Positions 31,641-43,700 of a stretch of DNA of 64,000 bases are shown here, piece after piece. Under the pieces are notes generated by a model. The model was not told the origin of the DNA, ran no database searches, and worked only from the letters and a program-made list of their open reading frames with translations. The first letter of the stretch is position 1, and each line of letters begins with the position of its first letter. Source of the stretch: Isoetes taiwanensis (taxonomy: Eukaryota; Streptophyta; Lycopodiopsida; Isoetales; Isoetaceae); NCBI GenBank assembly GCA_021234155.1, contig JAJEKV010000051.1, forward strand, positions 5,770,698 to 5,834,697, read 5' to 3'. Both the position numbers and the translations under genes were made by a program.

Positions 31641-33712
31641 AAAATGGACACTGAAAGTGGGCAGAATTGGGTCCAACAGTGGCAACATGCAGATAGATGG
31701 AAGCATATGGGAAAACCTTTCAGACAACATGGTGGATAGACAAGGGAACTGCTGATTTTCTCGAAGGTGACACTTATTGCTGCTATGGCTTTGGCGTCTA
31801 TTGGCGTTCTGGGGGAGTTCATCTGAATTCGATTTGGAGTCTGATGTTAGCAACGATGCTGACTCTGATAAGATCCCTTCATGAAAAAATCAGACTTGGG
31901 CATTCTTTGTTTACAAGGTAAAGGTACGAAATTTTTTATGTCTGCATTAGCCATGTGCAAAAGCAAAGTATTATTTTTATGTTATGATCATGTGACACTT
32001 AGGTAGTTGCCTCAACGACAAAGAAGTAACATATTTTTCGGTGGTCACGGGTGGTGCCCTGAGGTAAAACACCTAAGAAGTTTGCTAGATGCAATACATT
32101 TCAATCATACCGTGTATGCCTTTATCCTCCAAAGCTTCAAACTGTTGTAGTTGAGAATATTAAAGAAGTGTGAGTTAGTCAGCAGATCTCTAGCTTAGTG
32201 GGAGGTGCCTATAAGAATTTCATCCTCCTTTTTCTCACTTTTGTACATAATATAGGTTTTAATCTTGAATTTTGTCAATACAAACCTTCAAGCTTCAATC
32301 TTGAATCAATTTATGGCTGTTATTTTTATCAACGCAGATCAAGCTCTAAACTTCGTTCCTTGGATTCTTCTATGTGCTCCTTTCCAGTATTTTAGTGGTA
32401 TTTTCAATGGCCTGCATGTTTAAAAACCAATCACTTATTCGCTGATTTGAAGGAGTTCACTAATTTATTGGTTTAAGGGGATTCATTGATTCGCTGTATC
32501 TTTTAATTCAAGCTTTCGCAAGTCAATAACCCTCCATTGTTTGAGTTTGGTAAGTATTTTTACTTTGTTAATAAGCTTAGGGATGTATTGATTGATGTTG
32601 ATATAGATTTTTAATGCTAGTACATTGGCTCCAAGAAATGGAAGTAATGGGCTTTCCAAAGTATTGTGAGAAGTAGTGATGGGCCGTCCCAATTTTTCTA
32701 TGGTTGGTTGTGTACCATGTTATGAATGATTTAGGATTGCAAGTCATCTAGAATTTAAGCAGAAGACTACCAGGATATTGAAATACAAGGAAAAGTCCAT
32801 TTGCTTGCAAAACTTTTCATCTTTTCTACCATTTTGTTCTCTATGTTTCAAGGCAAAATTGAAAATTATTTGGGACCTTATTATAGGGGCTCCAACAATA
32901 GGCCATATAGTAAGTTTTAAAAGCAATGGTTGGCAGATCAAAAAAATTAAATACATAAATACATATCTCATAGCTCACTTCCCCAAACTCGAATCTGAGA
33001 ATAGCCATTGTCTTTTCCAAGTGAAAATGATAAGACACCACACTATTCCACCGAATGATGCCATGGGTGAAGGGATCAAGGGAGTAGCCATTATTCAATG
33101 CATTAACTTGGTCTAAACTACCTTTTTGCATAGTCTTCAAGTGAAAGAAGGGATCAAGGGAGTACCCATCATCCCATGCGTTAACTTGGCATGAACTACC
33201 TTTTTCGTCTTACTACAAGAGATCAAATCCCTCTTCCAAACCTGTGCTTCAAGATAAGATGAAGTACTTTGACAATCCATGTTCTGACTCAAAACAAATT
33301 GTAAAACATTTATATGATCCCAATTTTATTAACTCTATGGTCTTTTTAATGCATAGGTATTCATAGAAAGTAAAATGCCTTATGCTTAAAACTCAATATA
33401 TTAGTGTAACATATATGTCAAATTGGTTGTGAAGAACTTCAAAGTTAGATATTTGTAGGAATCAATGTGTTAGTGTAGCGTATTTGCAAATTGGTTGCTA
33501 AAAACTTGAAAGTTAGAAGGTGATGTTAGATCACATTCAAAGTTAGAAGTGAATTTGTGTTGGAGAAGAGTAATTACAAAACATCCATGTGCACACACAT
33601 TCGTGTAAAATGCAACTTGGTATAAACATGTATATCATGTTTAAAATATGACTTAGTTTACTATTAGCATCATATCTACAAGTTCCCATCTTATGGCAAT
33701 GTTGCATATTCT

Positions 33713-33740
33713 GCCCAGCGTTGCTGGGCACCGTAACTAG
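33713..33740 (+). mobile_element. Helitron-like 3' terminus
   Basis: A 7-bp hairpin GCCCAGC-GTT-GCTGGGC (33713-33729), seven bases, then CTAG (33737-33740) followed by T. This is the Helitron 3' rule (hairpin, CTRR, insertion before T). The element would extend to the left; its TC start was not located. Confidence 0.5.
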
Positions 33741-33741
33741 T

Positions 33742-34500
33742 TATTAATAAAACTGGTTGATCATGGGTCCCTTAATCAGCCACGAACCAGAGTTCAACAA
33801 GTTCAACGAAATTCCTTATCGAAGCACATAGAACAAGACATCAAAACCTTCGAGATTCTTTCCAGGCACATTTCGGTCCCCAACAGACTTGCCTTACAAG
33901 TTTTGAGGCAAACCGAGGCCTAAGAGAAATCGCAGTTTTTGGGGCCCTTGGCTTTTGGAAACGCAAATCTTGCTGCTTCAGATCACCTGCAACTCATGCT
34001 CATGATCAAAACGGCATCTAGAGAGCCAAGAAATAATTTCTAGCCAATTTCGAGCCGGTTCCAAGAAGGTCTCAATCCATTCCAAACGGTTGTTGCCTTT
34101 TTAGAAAACTGCCCTTCAACTTGGTTAAAGATTCTTATTATCGTCTCATATAGTCTTTTATAGATCACTCTTGACTTCTTTCATCCCAGCCTCTAACTAA
34201 AGCCCTGATACAATGTAGTAGATCTTCGCTAAACTAGGGCAACCAATCGCATCAAATCACATCTACCGCCTTTACCCTCGGAATCCCTGATTCCCCGCGA
34301 TGCCACAAGGTCCCTGACTCAGATTTGATGCCTGTGAATCATAGAAGACTGATTCAGAGAATTCCAGAGGCTCCTGCCACATCAAGCATGCCTTGGCCTG
34401 AAATTCCTAGATTGTTAAATAAGGCCCCAAAATCCCTAATCGGTTGGCTCTTCATGGAGCTCAAGAGCCGAATTTGGCCCGTCCTGGGTTGAAGTTCGTT
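33742..34500. other. Spacer
   Basis: No coding or structural feature seen between the Helitron-like end and duplicate copy B. Confidence 0.4.
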
Positions 34501-35201
34501 CATCCAACGGTTGTCAAAGGCCCCTCACATACACAGTACGTACATACACAATAAAACTAAGGCCCTTTTTTCGATGCGACTTCTTAAAAATACCGGTACC
34601 GCCATATCGTATATACAATTTATTAGAGCGCCATTTGTGACAAAGATAAAAAATGAGACACACAAATTTAAACTTTCCGCGCTGCATAGTCGTCATAAAA
34701 TACGATACCATTAGAATATTAGTGGGAAACTAGTCTTATTTTTATGTGGCGATCACATGATTTTTTTTTTTTTTGAATACCGCCCCATCTTTGTCAAATC
34801 CAGCAGATCACATCAGCCATTTACATGGAGGAGGTTTAGCAACTGAATCCTGTTCCCAGCAGCTACCTAGAATCAATGACATGGCCTAAGTATTATGCAT
34901 GTGAACCAAAAATTTCTATGTGCTGATTTTTTGAAATTGAATTTGTGCTACCTCGACCCCACGGTATTTGGGACCTCGGCTCTCATGCATAGTGTATGGC
35001 GCGATCTTCGACCCAAAAAAGACTCGTTTGCTTAAATAAATTTCTCTGTTGTTTCAAATGGAGGGCCAAAAACTTGCCATGTAAATCGCCCTTTAGTTAC
35101 AAGAATTTGTTGCGACAGTAGTCCCCGCCATTAGTTTGTTTTTTTAGTGGGTGTTTATGTTGTTGTTTGTTAATGGTGTGTTATGGGAGATGATGTTTTT
35201 T
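34501..35201. repeat. Duplicated ~690-bp block, copy B
   Basis: Partner of 29993-30675. It carries an extra poly(T) of 14 bp at about 34761 that copy A lacks. Confidence 0.85.
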
Positions 35202-35557
35202 TGTTTGGAAAAAAAATAAAAACTCAAAAAACATTGTCAAGTTCATGAATAACATATAAACCATTAAAATAGCACAAATCCCATAACACATCAAAACAAA
35301 AAAAATTTAATTTTTTTTTCGATACAAAACGCGACCGCTGCCAAACACTTCTGACAATACATGGGTGCGACGCAAAAACACTTCATTAAAAGATGCGTCG
35401 TCGAAAACTTTTAGTGCTATTGAAGCTTAAACTATGATCCCTTTTGGACCCATGAATAAGTGTCAGATTCCATAAGATCCTGACTAGGGTGTATATATTC
35501 ATATTAATACAAGCTGGAAAAACCCGTTTCTAACCTTGGAATTAAAGCATCTTTCAT
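35202..35557. other. Spacer
   Basis: A-rich and AT-rich sequence, no feature recognised. Confidence 0.4.
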
Positions 35558-35684
35558 ATGGAAGGAAGGAAGGAAGGTTCTTTTATCGTCCGCGGAGGCC
35601 AATCGGCCTATGGGACCCAAATTACACGGGTGTGCAAAGAAGCCCGTTGCTACCGGATTAAACCCCCCTTAGGAGGGAAAACCG

Positions 35685-37953
35685 TCAAGAAGAACAACAC
35701 CCGGCCGAATTTAAAACTGTACAAATATACATATACACATGAATTTCCGGCACCTCAGGTAGGCGCTCGGGGGCAGAGGTAAGTCCGCAGATCCAAAACC
35801 TCCTGGAGGTAGGAGCCAAGGGATCGAACCGACGCTGCATTGAGTAGCTTCGGCAGGCGGCACCGATCGCACTAAGAGAATGTGGCGAGCCCGAATCGAC
35901 TATAGGTCGACAGCTGGAAGGCATGGCTTTCATCCTCAACAACCCCCCGGCAATACCGACAAAGCTCCCTGGCGCGGCTCCAACCCACCGACCCGTCTCA
36001 AGCCGAAGATGATGGGCCCCGCTCGAATGGACGCTGATGATCCCGCGCTTCTTCATGGGCCTCGAACCGTGGTGGGGTTTATGTGATGTTTGTAGTGTGC
36101 CACCTTTACCTGTTCCGAGCATGGTGGAACCGTGAGCTTCCCAGAAACAAGAGTTTAAGTACCCCTCGGCCTATCCCTACGGGCGTCAGGTGCACGCGGG
36201 ACGCACATAGGACGTTCCAAAGACGCTAGCCACCGGGCTCTCTTTGTCCTTCCAACAAGCCCCCGAAGTCGCTGCGGTGCTCATCGCCACCGGTGTAAGC
36301 CAAGGAGCCGAGTGTCGCCCATGCGCGACCACCTTCCAAAATAAACAATGTGTCTATCGAGGGGTCGCATGATGCGCAGGGGCATGAATCCCGCCTCCCG
36401 CAACAAGATCCGATATGGGGCGAGGGCTTGACCCCAAGTGCCCGGCAAAAAAATGCCTTCGGACCTGCTCTAAGTCGGTTCCAAGTCGCCAAAAGACACC
36501 ACTTTGGGCCCCACACCTCGACCCCATACGTAAGAACCGCTCCACCGGTGCGGGAACAAATGTGATTTGGTGGCCCCAGTCATACTTCGCCCCGGTGACT
36601 ATTGTTTTGCATTGCGCATGCGCCTTCTAACCTCGGGGTCACCCAAAGGCAAATGGATGCATCCCAATACATTGAGGACGGAAATTCCACCCCGTGTACT
36701 TGTAGCCGGGTGTAACCTCTACCATCCGCCTCGATAAGTGAGCCGAAGGTGCTAGATGACGGAGGAGGATATGAGGACCATCTTAGTCTTGGCCGGGGTT
36801 GACACGCATGTCCGCCGCTGGCAGAATGTGGCCGGGGGCATCTAGGTGTGCCTGCATGCCCTCCGGGTGTATGGGCCAAGAGGTCCACATCATCCGATAG
36901 ATGAGCTGCCGGGGATGACTGGTGCAAGAGTCAGATACCGTCCCCCAATTGGCGGCAAGCCGGGCTTCCAACCGGTCAATGTAAAGTCCAAAGAGTGTGG
37001 GTGAGAGAGGACAACCTTGCCTAACTCCAATGCTACCGGGCAAATGATCGCCCTTCCGGTTGCATGCGGCTCGCGGCTCGTGCGACCGTACATTGCGGCA
37101 GATCCATAGGGAACCCCGGATGGTGCAATCTCGCCCACAACTTTTCCCCGGTAATCGCGGTTAAAAGCTTTTGCAAAGTCCACAAAACAAGAATGCAGTC
37201 CTCTCGGCGGTTCCTGGCCGCCCCCACTGTGGCCCCGAGTGTGAAGATGTGATCAATGGTCGAATGTCGGGTCGGAAGCCTTTGCTCGGGTAAGTGCCCC
37301 GACTTCCGCCGCCTCCGCCCATCCGTTACCTCATTGCTCGGGAGAGCTTGGCAAACACCGAGCCGACCATGATGGTTCGGTAATTGGTCGGGCGATTGTG
37401 GGTCCCCCGCCTTTGTAGATCGGAACAACCTCTTTGTGGTCCATGACCGGGAAAACCTCTTGCGGCCTGTTGAACAAAGGTAAAGAAAGACGGGCACCAT
37501 GGGCCGCCCCGCCCACTTGAGCAACTCCGCTTGCGGGGCCGCCCAAGTCCGGCGCCTTCCCATCGTAAAGGCCGGTGCTGCCCCTCTTCGACATCTTCTT
37601 CTCGCGGATCACCGCCGTGGGCCATGTTCGTGGGGGCACATCGTCCGTGTTCGGGGGACCATAAAGTTGCAGGTGTATCGCTCCCATTGCACCGCCGTGA
37701 TGTTCCCCGTAGGGTCGTGGGGGCTCGGCAGAGTACCCCCGTGCCGTAAAGTTCTCGGGTGGGCGCCCGATGAGGGCCAAACATTTCTCCTTGGTGCCTT
37801 GCCGTACCTTGCCTTTGTTTCCTTGAGGAAGGCACGGTAATGGCTGGTGGCCTGAGCTCGCGTGTCCTGATCCACGATGAGACAGAGTGGTCGAATCGAA
37901 AAGAACTCTAATTTTGGATTCTTGTTCTTCAAATTTAGCCAAGCAAATGCCAC
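35685..37953 (-). pseudogene. LINE RT, multiply frameshifted
   Basis: Minus frames in order include linker ALFLKETKARYGK-like sequence (37.8 kb), EVVPIYKGG (37.43 kb), VLWTLQKLLTAI and DFAKAFNRDY (37.18 kb, RT motif A with Asp), SIGVRQGCPLSPTLFGLYID (37.04 kb), and the C-terminal SGAHHLRLETGRWVG (36.0 kb). At least six frame changes are needed, and no YxDD frame could be joined cleanly. By comparison with the related copy at 41.9 kb it has lost many short stretches of bases. Confidence 0.8.
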
Positions 37954-38363
37954 AGCACTATGTGGGGGCCTTTCTTACAAGGATCGAACACTCATTTGCT
38001 AGGAACAAAATTCTCAAATCCTTGAAAAACATTCGCTATTCCAACCTAAATTGGGGACGGATGGTATGTTTATATTGTTAGGCTGGATGGATCGAGGCGA
38101 TGGATTGTTGGAGTATTAATGCATTTGGTCATACCACTCCTCCAGCATGTTCATTCACATCTACTATTTCAGATGAGATTTCACATGTGGCTTTAAGAAG
38201 TAGCAGTTTATCAGTTTTCGGGGAAGCATTGACACTAATTATAGTAAATCCTGGCAGCTAGTATAGTGCCATTTTTTATGCCAGAAACACGTGTGTGGAA
38301 TCCAAAAGGTCACATAAAAAACATTGTGCTGGAGCAATAACATTGCTAATCAGTCTCAACCTC
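37954..38363. other. AT-rich gap between RT and ORF1 pieces
   Basis: Where a LINE endonuclease would be expected (minus strand), no endonuclease motif is seen. The base composition is more AT-rich than either neighbour. Confidence 0.45.
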
Positions 38364-39035
38364 CTAACTAGCACCCCCTCTATGACGGACGTCTCTGACC
38401 TGGGCCAGCTGCTGCCGGCGGGACTCCTGTTGCATCGGGGTGAGATCTTGGTCGACATACAGAGCAGTCCCCTTCAGTTGCCTACTCTGACGCAGGATGG
38501 CCTCACGTACTCGCATGTCTGCCACCGTAAAGGTGACAACGCGCGGGCGATCTGTGCGTTGAGTCCCAAGGCGGCTTGCTTTAGCAATGTGTACCGTAGT
38601 CGGAAATGCCATTCGAGATAGGATCTCATCCTGGATGCACTTGGTGAGATCTTCTCCTGCCTCCTCCGAGAGTCCACGCACCACCACATTATGACGTCGG
38701 CGGCTCTGCCCCTGCTGCTCACTCCCAGCAGGTGACGTCTGTTGGCTGGAGTGTGTGGGCTGCTCACGACGAGGGCGGTGTGGTGTGCGAGATGGAGCAG
38801 GTGGTGTTTGTCTGCCTGTTTGGCGACCTGTGGGCTGTGGGGCATGTGCGCTTGGCTGTCCCTGTGTTGCGGCCTCTGCTGCCTGGAGTCGGGAGCCTAG
38901 CTCCTGTTGGAATCTCTGCTGCTTGGCTAACTCATTTGTGCAGTGCCGTAGGTGTTCATGGACCTCAGCATGGAGGCCCCTGCCTTGCTGGGCAATGGTT
39001 GCTCTGAGCTCCTCAGATCTCCCCGATCTTGTGTC
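38364..39035 (-). CDS. LINE ORF1, open 223 codons, start lost
   Basis: An open frame from just after a TGA (39036-39038) to its stop at 38364. It begins with a coiled-coil-like region (ELRATIAQQGRGLHAEVHEH), passes a Gln/Pro-rich linker, and ends in an RRM-like core RRHNVVVRGLSEEAGEDL with VVTFTVADMRVREAILRQSR and LYVDQDLTPMQQESRRQ. The last is the typical end of L1-type ORF1 RNA-binding chaperones. No in-frame ATG precedes the domain, so the N-terminus lies across a frame break upstream. It is far better preserved than the RT beside it. Confidence 0.75.
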   Translation of the reverse strand, partial: DTRSGRSEELRATIAQQGRGLHAEVHEHLRHCTNELAKQQRFQQELGSRLQAAEAATQGQPSAHAPQPTGRQTGRQTPPAPSRTPHRPRREQPTHSSQQTSPAGSEQQGQSRRRHNVVVRGLSEEAGEDLTKCIQDEILSRMAFPTTVHIAKASRLGTQRTDRPRVVTFTVADMRVREAILRQSRQLKGTALYVDQDLTPMQQESRRQQLAQVRDVRHRGGAS

Positions 39036-39170
39036 TCACCCCTACTGGCAGTGGTTCTTAGCTCTCCGGCCTCCCGGCCGGCTTCGGGACGGGCTGGCTC
39101 GACAAGCCAGATCAAGGGTGGCATAACCCTTCGACTTGAGGCGGGAAATAGTTGCTTCTGACTTCTGACA

Positions 39171-39390
39171 AGGAAGAAAGAGAAGGCGACACATCCAGCG
39201 AATTTTGAAGAAAGAGAACGCGACACATCTAGCGAAGAATTTTGAAGAAAGAGAACACGACACATCCAGCGAAGAATTTTGAAGAAAGAGAAGGCGGCAC
39301 ATCCAGCAAGAATTTTGAAGAAAGAGAACGTGACACATCCAACTAAGAATTTTGAAGAAAGAGAAGGCGACACATCCAACGAATTTTGAG
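39171..39390 (-). repeat. ~45-bp minisatellite, about 5 units
   Basis: Repeats of AATTTTGAAGAAAGAGAA followed by -CG-GACACATCCA-C. Units differ by a few bases and small deletions. A sixth partial copy, with the following AGTGTTCTAGAACCTGAAAC, recurs at 39541-39605. It lies at the presumed 5' end of the LINE. Confidence 0.85.
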
Positions 39391-39619
39391 TGTTCTAGAA
39401 CCTGAAACACTCTATTGGCGGATGGGAAGGAAGAACACAAGCTTGGTTCAAATAGGCTTTTTGGAATAGGTTGAAATAGGATGGGAAGGAAGAACACAAG
39501 GAAGAAATAGGTTGAAATAGGATGGGAAGGAATAACACAAGGAAGAAAGAGAAGGCGACACATCCAGCAAATTTTGAGTGTTCTAGAACCTGAAACACTC
39601 TATTGGCGCGCCACGGGTC

Positions 39620-39845
39620 GCCTTGATGGGATATAGAGAGAGAAAGGGAAAAAAGCAAGGCTATAGAGAGAGCTGAAAAGCAAGACTAGAGAGACAGAAC
39701 AGGGAGAAAGAAGGCTAGAGAGACAGTGGAAAAGGAAGGAGAGAAAGAGAAGGCTAGAGAGAGAAAGTGTCTAAAGAGAGAAGGTGAGCTAGAGAGAGAA
39801 AGGAGCTAGAGAGAGAATGTGAGCAAGGCGCTAGAGAAATACAAG
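39620..39845 (-). repeat. GA-rich imperfect repeats (GCTAGAGAGAGA)
   Basis: Purine-rich on the plus strand, with GCTAGAGAGA recurring about eight times. On the minus strand it would be a CT-rich leader at the start of the LINE transcript. Confidence 0.7.
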
Positions 39846-39850
39846 CAATT

Positions 39851-41864
39851 CAATGTAGTGGCGACAACTCACAAGTAAGGAGGAATTATGCCAAATACCT
39901 TGATTCTAAAAATCCATTTTTATTTCCTGATGTTCTAAGCAACACATAGTTTTTCCTTCTCTCCAATTCTTAGTAAAATCCTTTAGTTCCTATAGGGTGA
40001 TATGTTCCTATAAGGTCATGTGAGATATAGAGAGGCATGGGTCATATTGCAATGCCAAGATACACATCTTTATTATTTGACGTTCTCTTCTATGCCATAT
40101 AATCCTTGCTATCACATCTCTTATGATATAATAGAATGTCAAGCTAAACCTTGAAATTTAATGGCCGAAATTATGGGTATGCAAAACTAAATGCCAAGAT
40201 TTACATCTTTATTAGTAAAGAACTTTGTACACAACTTTCTGTTGTATTGGCCAATATGATAAGGGTAAATCCAGGTGAATTTTATATTTTTGATCATAAA
40301 AAATGGGCTGAACATATTATGTCTTCTTTGATGGCATTACTACTAACTTTAAGTTGTGGTATAAGGCTTTATGCATTGGGGTACATTGTTACCATAATAC
40401 TAAAGTGAACTTTGAAAGAACAGCGCTGGGTAAGCAAAGAATTTAAATCAATATTTGTGTTATTTTAAAGGGAGCTAGTTGAACATGCTAGGCTTCTTCA
40501 GGTAACAAATGCTTTGCTATTAAATTATAAGTTGATGCACAAGGCTCTATCCACATGTATGCAAGGCCATAATTATTGGAAGGAGTGCTTTGATCGCTAT
40601 AATGTCTATGATTATTTTCCATTCTATTTATTACCCATCATTCTGATTTTCTGTTCACCTTTCAAAGCACGAAACCTCCAAGTTTTAGAAGATATCACAA
40701 GGCCATGTCCAATAGGGTATTCAACAGCAGAAACTATTGTAGTTTTATCTTACTTGGATCATTATTTTGATGGTGATTATGGAGAATATACCATAGAAAA
40801 TTTTGGCTTCTGATCCCTCTCTTAAACATCCTACATAAATAGCTCCATGGCCATATGCAGATCTCAAATGCAATGCATGAGGAACCATGAAATGCCCAAG
40901 TAATTATGCTGATCCTTTCTGCTAGAAGGCAAGGTCTCTTGAAGCTGACATAAGATTATGTGCAGAAGAAAATAGAACAATAGGTCATCAGGGTTAAGCT
41001 GGAGTTAACAAGGAACATGAATATACTATAGCTCTGCCATAGACCAGTGTCTTATGCTTAAGAGCAGGGCAGGCTTTACAACATATGAAGTGCAAGGTTT
41101 TAATGCTTATTGCGGACTGTAAATAGGATAATACTATGGATGTACAGTTATATTCTGATGATACAAATAATTGAGTAGATTTTTTAACTTGAATAGATAA
41201 ATACATGTCATGTTTGCATCTCCTTTATTTCTGGTGCCTAAATGGTAAATGGTACAAGGTTGGATCTACCTTCTATTTTGATAATTTAAACATGCAAGGC
41301 GAAGAGCGAAGAGCCCAAGAGATCCGTAGCTTACCTGTGATGGCTTTTTCCAAGGCTAACATGCATCTGGTTTCATTGCAGGTAACGAGATTTCTTGCTC
41401 CTATGTGTGTTTTCCCATTTATTCAAGTTGGAAAACTACAAGACATCATGATATTGAAGAGATATTTTTGAGAAGTTTATTGAGCTCTATGGTGTTAATT
41501 TAGTATAAGAGGAAAATTCTAAACTCTATTTTTAATCTTGTGTTGTTCTCTGATCCAATTTTGAACTCTTTTTGAAGGTAAATATTATGTATTGAACAAG
41601 GAAATTAATTGGATTGACAAAAGAAAATTGTTCCTGGTTATAATATATGGTAGTTTCTTTTGCTTTGATAAATGCTGACCATTTTAAGGCTTAAGTAAGT
41701 GTGCAATTTTGGCTTAAGGATGCATATTGACCAGAAGTGATCTTTGCAAAAGTCCATGGAGGGTAAAAGTCTGTTTACAGATTTAAAAGTCCCCCCCCCT
41801 CTTATATGCATGGAAGTTGGGGGATATGTAATCCTTTGACACTGACCAAGTTTGCAGAAACACT
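39851..41864. other. Spacer, no gene recognised
   Basis: AT-rich. A few short open frames show no family features. TTGCAGGTAACGAGATTTC at 41376-41394 resembles similar stretches at 43.6 and 51.4 kb. Confidence 0.45.
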
Positions 41865-42442
41865 ATGTGGATTGGGAGGGAATCCAAGCAAATAATTGGG
41901 CATATGTTAATTTTTCCTTATCTACCCATGAAAAAGCGCAGGGTGATTGCTTCCATTCGCACAGGTGCACACCACCTCCGCATTGAGACAGGGAGATGGA
42001 TTCGGGAGCCGCGTGAGGACAGAGTCTGTCAGTGCTGTCAACAGGGCACCATTGAGGATGAAAGTCACGCCCTCCATGCCTGTCCGGCGTACCAGCATAT
42101 CCGGGCTTGGTATGCTCGGTTAGTTGTGCCCCATCAGGCCTTGCATGAGCTACTGAGCACGGCCTCTGTAGGCTTGTTGGGATCGTACCTCCAGGAGGTA
42201 ATGGATACGCGGACTCAGTTATGCCCCCTCGTCCGGGCATTAAACTGTATTTTGTGATTATGTATATAATCGTGCGGTATGTGATCGCGATCCTTATTGC
42301 TACTAAGGTTTTTCCCCCGAAAACCCTTTGGGGCGGGGGTTTTTTAATCCTGGTAGTAATACGCCTGTTGCTCTCTCTTTGTACTTGGGTCCCATAGGCC
42401 AGTTGGTCTCCGTGGACGATAAAATCATATTCTATTCTATTC
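41865..42442 (+). mobile_element. LINE 3' end, 5'-truncated
   Basis: An open frame of 130 codons (41865-42257) holds the RT C-terminus MKKRRVIASIRTGAHHLRIE and the zinc knuckle-like CQCCQQGTIEDESHALHACP. The 3' UTR has GGTTTTTCCCCCGAAAACC and the hairpin AGGCC-AGTT-GGTCT (42396-42409), then an ATTCT-repeat tail (42428-42442). It is the best reference here for the 3' end of this LINE family. Confidence 0.85.
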
Positions 42443-43695
42443 TTATGAAGTACTTGAGTATGGCATTAAGAAAGATATTATATGGTGAATGTAAGCATCC
42501 CATATGGCTTTGTTTATGGAAAGAGTCACGTCAATGCTTTGATTTGATAAATGTCTAGTAAGTAAGGTGGGCATTAACATAGAAAATATATAGAAGTAAA
42601 AGTTCTAAAGCACATGATGTTTTTTTTCAATGCATGTGCCTCTTTAACAGATTGCATGTGCCTTCAATGGATGGTTTTTTATTGAATAGATGGAAAATAT
42701 CCAAGGACCCTAATACTATGAAATCAAATAAAAATATCCGACTCAGAACCTAAAATGGAAGCATGACCGGCTGGACATGGGGGCTGGGCAAAATATCAGG
42801 TGGAAGGCCGACCCAGTAAGGACTGAATTTAGCCCTTACCCTAATATCGTTGTGTATATATAAGGATGTTTCTGGCTCCTGGATTAAAATATTTGGCTAT
42901 GGCAAGAAGCTTGGGGCTCAGTATTTGGTATATCAATCGCATGGGTCTAATCTGCAGAAAACTCAGACATGCGGCGACAATTAATATGGAGAATGCTGAG
43001 CAAAGCAAGCAACAAAGTATGGCAATGAGCAAAAGAGAAGCCACTATGGTAGCTGATCAACAATCCATTAATCCTGCTCAAACTACTCAGATTTGAGATC
43101 AGATTAAGTATTATAATTACAGTAAGATGATTGATCTGTTTATAGAATAGTTAGATCTGAGATAATAATGGTTTACCTATCCTGGAGTCACAGATCTAAA
43201 GAAGTCTTAAATTGATGCAGATCTACTTATTATTGTGTAGGCTTAGGCTTATAGTAGATCTAGCATGATAAAAATGATTGCCAAATCTGCCATGATTATA
43301 GAATTATTGCAGATCTACTTATGATATATCCACTTATTGCAGTATAGATATGATTAGTGGTTTATTTATGTTTCTTGGATCCAAGGAGCTAGCAAATGGA
43401 GCTGCATAAGAGATGTTGCAATCTACTAGCATTCTAGACCTTAGGAGCATGGGCTAGGGTTGTTAATTGTTGTATTCATGCCTTTAGAACTGTTTATGCT
43501 TTACAAACAGGGTGAAGGGCTATAAACCCAGAAATTCTTATGATGCCTGCAACCATGTTCATAAGCAACCGTATTAACGCTTGTTTTTTGTTTGTTGTAG
43601 TGCAGGTAACAGGAATTTCTGCTCCCTACCATGTTTTCCTTGTGTTCATGTGATAATGATATTCTGGAGTATGAAATAAACTAAACATGCATATG
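42443..43695. other. Spacer before the Copia element
   Basis: No gene recognised. GTGCAGGTAACAGGAATTTC near 43600 is a diverged copy of a stretch at about 51382. Confidence 0.45.
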
Positions 43696-43700
43696 GATGT

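Larger units (their letters stand above)
30676..33712. other. Spacer between duplicate blocks
   Basis: Mostly AT-rich with no recognised gene. Two stretches have exon-like open frames (31280-31380 after an acceptor-like TTCTGCAG, and 31484-31640). Neither gave a family match by eye. Confidence 0.4.
35558..39850 (-). mobile_element. LINE with ORF1 and 5' tandem repeats
   Basis: The 3' end at 35558 has a (GGAA)n tail and the family hairpin AGGCC-AATC-GGCCT (35596-35609). RT fragments follow (35.7-37.95 kb), then ORF1 (38364-39035), then a minisatellite and a CT-rich (on the minus strand) leader to about 39850. The 300-400 bp between RT and ORF1 (37960-38360) show no endonuclease. It may be one internally deleted element or two adjacent ones. 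No target duplication found. Confidence 0.6.

Noticed and set aside
29993-35201. LTR retrotransposon with the 690-bp blocks as LTRs
   Set aside because: The blocks lack TG...CA ends, and no PBS, PPT or gag-pol motif was found in the 3.8-kb interior.
38732-39161. Plus-strand ORFs rich in Cys, Gly and Val
   Set aside because: The minus strand here encodes the LINE ORF1 with a clear RRM-like core; the plus frames are shadows.
39171-39605. CRISPR-like array of direct repeats
   Set aside because: Units are contiguous with no unique spacers, the genome is a plant's, and the array belongs to a LINE leader.
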